DNA of 64,000 nt from Micropterix aruncella. Taxonomy: Eukaryota; Arthropoda; Insecta; Lepidoptera; Micropterigidae. Position 1 is the stretch's first letter. Each line of letters begins with the position of its first letter. The stretch lies in the NCBI GenBank assembly GCA_944548615.1, contig OX155952.1:39443231-39507230 (forward strand). The letters are read 5' to 3'. This document shows positions 55,440 to 64,000 of this stretch, piece by piece. A model generated the notes under the pieces. It ran no database searches. It had not been told where the DNA came from and worked only from the letters and a program-made list of their open reading frames with translations. Both the position numbers and the translations under genes were made by a program.

Positions 55440-55575
55440 GTTTAGAGCGCCATCTACAGTGCGCCGCGCAACATTCATTTATTAGTGCTATCTGTCGCAT
55501 TTTTTATATAGGCTGATTACATCGCATAAGTAATAGATACGGAGAGATAACATGCCATCTATTAGTCTATCTGAA
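55440..55575 (-). repeat. Dispersed repeat Y, copy 4, start only
   Basis: Reverse complement: ATCTCTCCGTATCTATTACT, GCGATGTAATCAGCCTATAT, then AAAAAATGCGACAGATAGCA, then CTAATAAATGAATGTTG, matching 20705-20800. It lies just beyond the LINE tail in the same orientation as copy 3 on the LINE's other side. Confidence 0.7.
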
Positions 55576-57340
55576 CGTCAAAGTGCGTAGTTATTACGTA
55601 TTGAATGTAATTACATTATTGAGAATGTTAGACGCATCCAAGTGTAGCAATACTTACCTACTGTAGTAGAATGACATTGACCTGTTTTGTATTCGTTTTT
55701 GCAGATGATGGTGCAGGTCGCCTATGATTTGAATTTCTTCAGTTTCAAAAATCTCTAAAGAAAGAACGCATTCCAAAGTGAAAAAATATTAACTAATGCA
55801 GATTATAACTGCATTATAATACTTCGGAGTTGTTGATGTTATTTGAAAAAAACTTTTATATTAGAATTCAAAAATATCATAGTGCTACTAAATTTACATA
55901 GCAAAAAACTACTCGTACAGCGACGTACATGTATGCACAGTTGCAAAATTTTGCTAAAAGATAAATTATATTATAGTGTGAATGATTTTTTAACTGTCAA
56001 TGGAAATCTAAAGCGATCATGCTTTCGCTATTCATTATTTTAAATATTTTTTTTATTTATGTGTGTTCTTTTTATATACCTACCTATATTGTTTTTATGA
56101 TCTAACATACCTATCGAAGAAATGAACATGACCATCCATTATTTTTATTTCTTTTACTATTTAAATATTATTTTTATTAGGCTTGCTTTTACTGCTTGCT
56201 GTTACTTTGGTATATTTATCAGAATCTTTATATAGTTTCGATTAAATTTGATTATTAGGTATTTTTGATTGGTTAGGTACTGTTAAAAAATCTCAAAAAG
56301 TAGCAGTCCATAGTATTACTATTATAATTTTACAGTTTTAAAGATTATAGGTACGTAATAATATTACTAGTCACTACATTGATTTATGTGAGGCGAATTT
56401 TCAATTTCTTTTTAATCATTTAATTGCCTTTGTTTTATTTATTTTGAATTCTTGAACTATTTTAATATTATTTTATTATGCTTGGATTACTTTTAAATTT
56501 TATGATGATTAATTCTTAGACTCTTAAAATGTTATTATGATAGAATTTAATTGGTTATTTGTAACTGGTTTTGCTGCCATAAAAATTATGATATAAGCAC
56601 AAAGAGTGATCTGTGGCTATAAATATGTAATCGAAATTGTACGCTCTGTGGGCAAACGTAATGGAACCATTTTGTAACAAAACAACGTACCTCTAAAATG
56701 CGTTAAAAAATAAATGTAGGTATATAGGTATATGGATTCATAACGGTTGAGAGCAAAAACCTAAAATTTAACATCAACCCTGGGGGTGACTTTTTGCCCA
56801 TTAAACTTTTTCTTTAAAAACTTAATTTAGATTTTTACCTGTTAAAGTACTAGCAAGAATCCCATTACATTACTAATGCATTAATGCGTATCCCTTCTTG
56901 TTTGATTTTACTGTTACCGTTTACTGGCATCGATCATTGAAGTTACTATGTGGGTTTACGCGCAGGCGGAGCCCGTCCCCACATGACGCGTCTATTGGCC
57001 GACCGGTCGGCGCGGGGCGGAGTCTCGCCTCTGTGACCTGTGCGCACGCATCGATGATCCATGGCGATCTTATCGATAGCAAGCGAAGGCGCGTACCGTT
57101 TGACGTTGTCACCTGTTCGAGTCACGCTTGACTATATGCATTGCTAGAGACGAGATTGTAGCTGAAAATGTCCGCCCTTCATAATTTATTTTAACAAAAT
57201 GTTATTTTGCCTTTGGATCGCAGCGGTGGTACAAGGAAACATGAAAGCTCTGACGAAAATTTCGACACGTGCTGATTGGAGATGTAAGAATCGAAGGTGT
57301 TTGCGAGGGATAGTCGACGATAAGCGCGGATAGTCAAAAT
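55576..57340. other. No confident gene
   Basis: Mostly AT-rich. 56955-57060 is a CpG-rich island-like patch (GGCCGACCGGTCGGCGCGGG) with ATCGAT motifs; it could be regulatory but nothing ties it to a gene. Confidence 0.35.
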
Positions 57341-57775
57341 GCAACGCATTAAACTAGTCATATTCAATCGTTTACGCAAATATACTGACCGACGGAAATT
57401 CAATCTGATTTCAGCTTAACAAGACACCTGTGTACCAAATTTCAAGTTTATAAGTCCAATATTTCGAGATTCTAATGGGACTAGTGCGCCCCTGATAGAC
57501 CGATTGCAACCCCAACTTATTCAGAAGTAACAACTGAAAAAAAAACGGTTGTGTCACCACAAAACTTTCCCGGCAAGTAGCCAATGACTTATTAAGGATT
57601 TTGAGCGTGATGTCCCTTTTGGGAAGGAGACGCATTAAACACGTTCTATTCAAACGATTACGCCTGACCGGCGAAAATTTTATGTGATCTGTGTACCAAA
57701 TTTCAAGTCTATAAGTACCTACAATATTTCGAGATTGTAATATGACCTGTGTACACTCTGGTAAACCAAACCTTT
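57340..57775. repeat. Dispersed repeat with internal duplication
   Basis: GTGTACCAAATTTCAAGT--ATAAGT followed by CAATATTTCGAGATT occurs at about 57430-57473 and 57691-57737. CGCATTAAAC--GT-ATTCAA--G-TTACGC occurs at 57345 and 57631. A stretch near 57560 (ACTTTCCCGGCAAGTAGCC) relates to 12950. The long minus-strand frame here is a by-product of the repeat. Confidence 0.65.
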
Positions 57776-57899
57776 TCAACTCTTGACATGACCAAATAAC
57801 GCCTGCATGCCATATATCAGCTCAATCGGCTATAAGCGTGTGGGCGCTATCGTGGAAAAAAACACAGATATACAGACAGACTTGGATCTGGAAATAGTC

Positions 57900-58240
57900 T
57901 TAACCCCTCGCGTACCAGACGGCCCGAAACGTCCAGAATTGATATTTACCGTCGAACCCCAGACGGCCCGAAATGGCCAGGCGAGGCCGACCGCTAATTA
58001 TGGATTATTTAATCGACTAATAATTATGAATAATCTTTATTGCTTTACATAACGACGTTACAAATATCTAATAGCAAATTTCAATAGGAACATAAAACAG
58101 GTCTTTTTTAGACGATCGGTGTGACAGTTTCGGAGTAATCGTTTTTTTTCTGAAACGCCATCTTTTTTTTGAGACTCGCGAATTTCTTACGGGCCGTAAG
58201 GCACACATTAAAATTCAAACCGCGGGCCGCGAGGGGTTAA
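57900..58240. mobile_element. TTAA MITE, piggyBac-like, second family
   Basis: Ends are TTAACCCCTCGCG and CGCGAGGGGTTAA, a perfect 13-bp inverted repeat including TTAA on both sides; total 341 bp. ACCAGACGGCCCGAAACGTC and CCCAGACGGCCCGAAATGGC are internal direct repeats at 57917 and 57959. No transposase. Confidence 0.85.
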
Positions 58241-59700
58241 TCGTCTCGGGGGGCTCAAGATGGATATTTCCGTCTTCATTCCGAAAAAAAAATTGCGCGT
58301 CTACAACTCTTTCCCTTCTTGTTCGTTGCTGGGCCAGGAAAGTAAAAACTTTTTTTTTTGAGTAAAATTTTATCAGAAACTGTTCCCAACCTCGATAATT
58401 CTGAAATTGATTTTGAATGGTGAATTAGTGAAAATCATGTTTTTCGACATATTCATTAAAATAAATAACAGACACCTGATAATAAGCACTGTTAATAAGT
58501 TATAGGCTATTGAAATGTGTAAATTTGTACTGAAATATGTACGGTGGGTCTAATAATATGGCTAGGGAATGTAGAGATACATACCTAAACTTAGTTTTTG
58601 TTTTACACATCTCTTAGTTTAGGTTTCTGCTTTACAAGATCTCAATCACACCCAGTACGAACAGTTGCATCGCCACACAATATGTGTCTTTAAAAACCGT
58701 TTATCGTTTCCCAATCGTCGCCGAAATCGCTACATTCGTCACGTAGCATGCATTACTTTATTGTGCATCCTGAACAATAAACACAAGGGATGCGTCCGCT
58801 TCTGCTTCCGATGCGAGGTGCGATAGTGCGCTGAGGGAGGGGCCTCCTTATTGGGACCGTGAGCCATGCGGGCCTCCCATGCCATATAACTCGAACGGGA
58901 CAATACCGGGAGGGAAGCAAATCATTCACGAGAACCCGTGCGAATATCCGGCCCTATGGCCGTAACAAGCGTGAGTCGTCCCGTGTGAAACGGGAAACAC
59001 TAAACAGTCGATTGTATCCTACTTCTCGCTGCATTACTGCGGAAGCTCGTTTATAAAAAATAAAAAAATAATGGTAATCATATATAAACTACGCCAGGGT
59101 GCTGCCATATTAACGGACGACTGAAAAACCGCATTTTCTGCTATACGGTCACTTTACTTTTAGTTTGGACCAAAAAAGTGATGCTTTTTGAACAAATAAG
59201 TTTGTAGTAAAAAGGTTAGTTTTTTAGATATCGTTGAAAATGCAACATTCATGAAAAAATATATATCTTTTAAGTTCGATAAAGAGTATAGGCTCTTAGA
59301 TGCAATTATAATGAAATGCAAGCCTAATACTTAAACAAAATAGTCATTAAACTACCATAAATCTTCCATTAATATTCAATTACATAAATGTGAACATCTA
59401 GACGTGTGAAGATAGAATAATTTGCTGAAACTTGGTTTAATGGGGCGTCCTAAAATATAAGCGATCTTAGAAGTAAACCATTATGAAATATTACGTTCCT
59501 AAACAAATACTAGAAAAAGGCGATTAAGGCACCGTAGATTAAGGCGACATGATACCTGGGAACGACCATATCTGAGGAATTTTAGTTTTATGAGTTTTTT
59601 GAAAAATATAAGCAGTAAAAAAAAAAGTTTTTAAGCGATTCCCTCGATAAGAAACCAATTTAAAATTTGGAGTCAAAAAAGTTGCTCATTGCCTTGGACA
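58241..59700. other. No confident gene
   Basis: 58790-59050 is GC-richer and ends near an A-rich run (AAAAAATAAAAAAATAATGG), resembling a retroposon with tail, but no pol III box pair or coding was identified. Other sequence is AT-rich. Confidence 0.3.
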
Positions 59701-59701
59701 T

Positions 59702-59775
59702 TAACCCTTCAAGCCTGGCGGTTTTTACAATCTTATGTGTCAAGTCGCCATAGATTTTCGCCGGCCGACCAAAAT
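59702..59775 (+). repeat. Single TTAACCC-type MITE end
   Basis: ATTAACCCTTCAAGCCTGGC resembles the start of family P (TTAACCCCTCAAGCCCCG), but no matching right end was found downstream. Confidence 0.4.
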
Positions 59776-60591
59776 ATTAATTTCTCTCAAACGCCTGTAC
59801 GGATAATAAAAATAGGCATTTCATTTTGTTCCCATTGAAATTGGCAATTAGAGTGTTAAAACCTAATTTTTGAAAACAATAAACATATTTTTTAAATGTC
59901 GATCAAAGTTAACGAAAAAAAAACTCCCGTTTTTTAACACATTTTAGGTTATAACTCGATAAATATATATGTATTCAAGAATTTGTAAATACCTCTAGAA
60001 AAAGTATTAAATTACTACTATACTCCTGTACTTTGTTTTAAATATTGTATTACAAATAAAAAGATTTCGGATGTTGAAAATGTTTTATACAAACGATGTT
60101 TTCTTAGTACTGAAATAAACTTTAGAATGTTTTTTATCAAATATAGGTATCACAATTATACAAAGTATTTACTGTGTCAGACCACAAAAATATCCTTCTT
60201 CATATTGAACATCATAATAATATCTATATCTCTTTTTAAAATACATTTATTAGCAATATGATTAGACTCACCCGTTTGGATGTCCTAATAATCGAAACAA
60301 TTCATACACTTTCATTGACCCCACTTCACTAATTACGAACTTTTACAATGATATATGAGCATATATACACTTCGTTATTACGAAATTACAGTAATGAATA
60401 CATATTATTACACTTTTCACATCAAAAACCCCGTAAATTACGTTCTAATTGCAAAGACACACCGGCTGATGCAATCGCGGCGATAAACAGACTGCCAATC
60501 TTGAGGGCTGCCATCCCCCGGGTGGTGTCGAATTTTAATGTAATCTATCAATTATCGATTGTAATTATCGACTAATTATCGGAAGTGAAAA
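59776..60591. other. No recognisable feature
   Basis: AT-rich sequence; the frame at 60348-60575 has no family signal. Confidence 0.35.
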
Positions 60592-61565
60592 GTTGTAGTT
60601 TTGAATATGAAGAGTCGTTCTTCAAGGTTAAATACACAGAAAATGAAGTACGATCTTTTTGCATTTAAGGCTCCGTTTTTGATTAAATAAATAAAATCGC
60701 CATTATACTAAATAATCCATAAAATATAGTAATTTCGAAAAAGTTGTAGTTTATATTATATGAAGTCGTTTTAGGACGTTAAATAAACAGAAAATGTAAT
60801 ATAATCTTTTTGCATTTAAGGCTCAGTTTTTGAGTAAATAAATAAAATGTGAATTTTAAAAAGTTCCCCATAAAACGTAGTGATATCATAAAAATTGTAG
60901 TTTTTAATATACGAAGTCATTTTTCGATGTTAGATAAACCGAAAATGTGGGATGATCTTTTTCAATTTAAGGCTCAGTTTTTGATTAAAAAAATAAAATC
61001 GAAAATTATACTAAATAATCCATAAAATATAGTAATTTCAAAAAAATGTAGTTTATAATACATCAAGTCGTTTTTGGATGTTACATAAACAAAACATGTT
61101 AAAATGATCTTTTTGCATTTAAGGCTCAGTTTTTGAGTAAATAAATAAAATCTCAATTTTAAAAAGTTCACCATAAAACGTAGTAATATCTAAAAAAATG
61201 TAGTTTTTAATATACGAAGTCATTTTTCGATGTTAGATAAACAGAAAATGTAGTATGATCTTTTTCAATTTAAGGCTCAGTTTTTGATTAAATAAATAAA
61301 ACTGAAAATTGTACTAAATAATCCATAAAATATAGTAACTAAAAAAAAATGTAGTTTATAATATATCAAGTCGTTTTTGGACGTTAAATAAACAAAAAAT
61401 GTAATATGATATTTTTGCATTAAAGGCTCGGTTTTGATGAAATAAATAAAATCGAAAATTATACTAAAGAATCCATAAAATATTGTAATTTGAAAAAATG
61501 TAGTTTATATGAAGTCGTTTTTGGACGTTGAATAAACAGAGAATGTAATATGATCTTTTTCCATG
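60592..61565. repeat. Seven-monomer 151-bp tandem array with alternating monomers
   Basis: Units start (TTGTAG/ATGTAG) near 60592, 60743, 60894, 61045, 61198, 61349 and 61498, a spacing of 149-153 bp. Shared motifs are GAAGTCGTTTTTGGACGTTA, ATGATCTTTTTGCATTTAAG and GGCTCAGTTTTTGA-TAAATAAA. Two types alternate over the first monomers: type A ends TATACTAAATAATCCATAAA then ATATAGTAATTT; type B ends TTTTAAAAAGTTC-CCATAA then AACGTAGT-ATATC. The last monomers are of A type. Confidence 0.92.
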
Positions 61566-61665
61566 TCCGATGTCCGACCGAAGGTCAGTTTTTGGCCGAA
61601 GCCGAAGCCGAAGCCGAATGTTCGGCCTTCGCCATAATCTTCGGCCGAAGCCGAAGGTTCAATCA
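61566..61665. repeat. GCCGAA hexamer repeat with inverted motifs
   Basis: GGCCGAAGCCGAAGCCGAAG followed by CCGAATG, then TTCGGCCTTCGCC and CTTCGGCCGAAGCCGAAGG. It marks the right edge of the 151-bp array. Confidence 0.85.
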
Positions 61666-61814
61666 CACTTAGAATTCGGATTTAAAAATAAGTCACAATG
61701 AAAATACAAAAAATTCTCTGCTGGTAGTTTTGTTGTATGCGTTATATTATAGTTATAGTTTGATAATAAATTATAAATTGTAGTTTAAATAAATATATTG
61801 CACCTTTCCAAAAA

Positions 61815-61991
61815 TAACAAACTCAGTTTTATTCATATTTATTTATTTGACAATAAAACATTCCACCGAAAGGTACATTATACAATAAGTAATATCAAAT
61901 ATAATAGCAATGCCTCTGATGCCGACGAGTTCAACTCCGCCTCAAGCTAGGCCAGGAAATAGGCATCAGGAAGGTCTCCGATTTTCCACAT
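61815..61991 (-). CDS. Possible 3'-terminal exon of a minus-strand gene
   Basis: On the minus strand a strong acceptor (TTTTTATTTGCTTTGTAG) precedes 61991. Downstream, all frames stop soon: MWKIGDLPDAYFLA-stop, or CGKSETFLMPISWPSLRRS-stop in another phase. AATAAA motifs follow at about 61848 and 61828-61833. Acceptor, short coding tail and poly(A) signals fit a last exon. No upstream exon is recognised in the 2 kb to the window edge, so phase and identity are unknown; a retroposed or repeat origin is equally possible. Confidence 0.3.
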
Positions 61992-62040
61992 CTACAAAGC
62001 AAATAAAAACAAAAAAAAATTAAAAACATTTTTGTGTTTG

Positions 62041-62305
62041 TATACATACATACATACATACATACATACATACATACGTATGTGTATGTGTATGTGTATA
62101 TACATACACATACAGATACACCTACACCTACACACGTATACACACATATAGGTATGTATACGTATACGTATACGTGTACGTACACGTATACGAGTACGTA
62201 TACGTATACGTATACGTATGCGTATACGTATACACACATATACACATATACACACATACACACACACACACGCATACACGCATACACGCATATAGGTACA
62301 TACTC
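62041..62305. repeat. Long compound microsatellite
   Basis: (TACA)n, then (GTATGT)n, then (TACACA)n, then (GTATAC)n with alternating purine-pyrimidine steps, then (ACACAT)n and (CACGCATA)n. Open frames through it on both strands are translation artefacts. Confidence 0.97.
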
Positions 62306-64000
62306 ATAAATAAAGACATTACACACTAAAAAGTTACAATCGATAAAAAAATCGATAACGACTACGTCCTTACTTTCCGGTCGTAAATCTACGCATTATT
62401 CACAGAAATGGCCGGCTTTACTATCAGACTGATAAATTGTAAAAGAAAGTTGGTTTTTTGATTGATATCACATGAAGAGGGATACAAAACATTATTTGCC
62501 AGCGTATGCCACACTATTTGAGAGCAAGATTCCATTATTACATATCAAAAATGCTTACAAAAGTTCATCTTTCGAATTTCTTAGACGCTTCTGAAAAATG
62601 TTTTGTCGAAAATGACTGCATTTACTAGTCAATCAGATGTAATTTCATCATCAATCAATCCAACAATCGTTTAGGTCAATAAATACTCACAGTTATAAGG
62701 TTTACTGTCCAATAAACACAAACAAACACTTATTTATTGCGACGCGCCACCGTACTCAAATGGCACTCGACGGCTGAAATGAGAGCACAATTTTGACATT
62801 TCGTAATGACTCACTAGTAAAGAGGCGCGTTCGAGAAAAATACTTTTTCTACGCCAAATATCATCGTGCATTTAAATAAAATACAACTGCATACGGAATG
62901 ACACGAAAAACCCAATCAAATCACTTTCCCTGCACGCGTTCATTTGATTTCGATATCGCAGTGCGCACCAAAAGTTTGACTGCGATATCGCAGTGGCGGG
63001 GCCGGACGGGTTAAGGCTTTAAACTGACTTCGAAAACTTTTAGGCGCGTTTACTCCTACAAAGTAAGCGGTAAGTGTGTTTTATTATAATTTCATTATAT
63101 TGACCGGTTAATTTTCTAGGGCAGCACTTAGCCACATTTTTTAGGCCCTAAATTAATTACAATTAATTAAAACGTGAGGGCGCTCTGAGAGTTACGCTAA
63201 ATATGCTTTGCCATTAACACCCTTATACCATCACTGCGTAAAGATAGTTATTCTGTGTTAGCGCAGCGCTTGACCGTTTAGTATGCGTCTGGTTCCCGGC
63301 GCTAGCGGACGTGGAATCTGTGGTTGACGCTTCGTCAAAGCTGGATTTTTATTGGTCAAACCCTACAAAATTGACTCCGCCTACTTTTTCGCGTGTCCGC
63401 CCATTTCGTATATTTTTCTGAGGTCTCATGTCGCCTTAAGTTATTGCAAACGTGGCTCACACTAAAACCCTAACGGGATTGACAGTCAGAACAGAGTGGT
63501 ATTTTTTTTAAGTTTTAGTGGTGTTTTTTTTTTGTTTTATTAAGAGATATTATTTTATTCTCATTTTTTTTAATCGAAATGTCTTTTGAAAGAAATGGTT
63601 ATTTGTAAAGCAATAAACACCGACTACATGCATTAGGTCTATTGTATCCCTTGAAAGAGTGTGTGCTTTCGCTTGAAAATACTATCGCCTATAGGAGCTT
63701 TCGGCTAGTGGTAGAGCGCCCTGCGTGTCGTGCGCACGGTACCGGCATTAACGAACCCGTTCATGTGCTCATAATAGTAATTGTGATGGATCGATTTATA
63801 AATGCATCGTGTTTTAAAAGCTGGGTCGATGGCGGCCGATTTACCCCAAGCGCATGTCCGTCCCAGCAAACACCGATTACGAGGGGGTAGTTACATGGAT
63901 TTCTGCCAGGAGAGGTCGCGATAAGCGGCTTCACTGGCTCGGTGCTAAATTAGCTTTAAATAAATTTCTACCAGGACTAAACTTATATTTTTGATTTATT
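62306..64000. other. No confident gene; one TTAA-type end
   Basis: GATATCGCAGT occurs at about 62952 and 62982, and the sequence to GGCGGGGCCGGACGGGTTAA (63018) resembles a right end of a TTAA MITE without a visible left end. A 82-codon frame at 63642-63890 has no family. 63240-63420 is CpG-rich and unassigned. Confidence 0.35.

Noticed and set aside
57411..57779. 122-codon minus-strand ORF with repeated LEIWYT
   Set aside because: The peptide repeat reflects an internal duplication in a non-coding dispersed repeat; no domain is recognised.
60592..61565. CRISPR array
   Set aside because: Regular spacing is due to whole-unit tandem repetition without unique spacers, and the genome is eukaryotic.
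61931..62326. Long ORFs through 62.0-62.3 kb on both strands
   Set aside because: They are translations of a Tyr/Val/Cys- or Thr/Tyr/His-repeating microsatellite and carry no coding signal.

Overview
The window reads as nuclear DNA from a lepidopteran insect (moth or butterfly). It is AT-rich, has small exons with GT-AG introns, and most of its length is diverged transposable elements of kinds common in moth genomes: tRNA-derived SINEs, jockey-like LINE relics, Helitron-like short repeats, mariner, piggyBac-like and PIF/Harbinger derivatives. No bacterial operon, CRISPR array or phage module is visible. The species cannot be named from sequence alone.

Genes. Positions 635-5450 (+) hold the 3' four exons of MPP10, a U3 snoRNP / small-subunit processome protein. 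All splice phases agree and the stop codon is followed by poly(A) signals; earlier exons lie left of the window. About 420 bp downstream, two short exons (5871-5898 and 7275-7323, +) join in frame with good splice sites and look like the start of an unrecognised gene. At 46.2-46.84 kb (+) a GC-rich first exon carries two short upstream ORFs and then an Ala/His/Pro-rich N-terminus ending in a basic KRR stretch before a splice donor. It may be a regulatory protein whose later exons lie in or beyond the repeat-filled 3' part of the window. At 61.8-62.0 kb a minus-strand segment resembles a terminal exon with poly(A) signals.

Repeats, left to right. 0.85-2.15 kb: a 136-bp tandem duplication, a SINE and LINE fragments in an MPP10 intron. 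6.4-7.9 kb: dispersed repeat X, a foldback element and a second SINE. 8.06-10.6 kb: a 5'-truncated LINE with reverse transcriptase, zinc-knuckle-like motif and restriction-like endonuclease, broken by one frameshift. 10.6-37 kb: mariner pieces, a TTAA MITE, several jockey-like relics, foldback families, a 5S rRNA-derived retroposon with target-site duplication, and a TIR MITE. 37.5-38.8 kb: an internally deleted PIF/Harbinger element, with MADF and transposase N-termini facing each other, nested in another repeat. 39-46 kb: a TTAA MITE pair, a ~120-bp tandem array, a DDE transposase relic and a large foldback. 48.9-58.2 kb: Helitron-like repeats, nested MITEs, a jockey-like LINE between fragments of repeat Y, and another TTAA MITE. 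60.6-61.6 kb: a seven-monomer 151-bp array with alternating monomer types. 62.0-62.3 kb: a long compound microsatellite.

Overall the locus is a housekeeping ribosome-biogenesis gene and two partly visible genes separated by tens of kilobases of layered, nested insertions. Comparing related copies inside the window reveals insertion order and element boundaries in several places. No undescribed defence or metabolic system is apparent; the less ordinary material is the repeat architecture.
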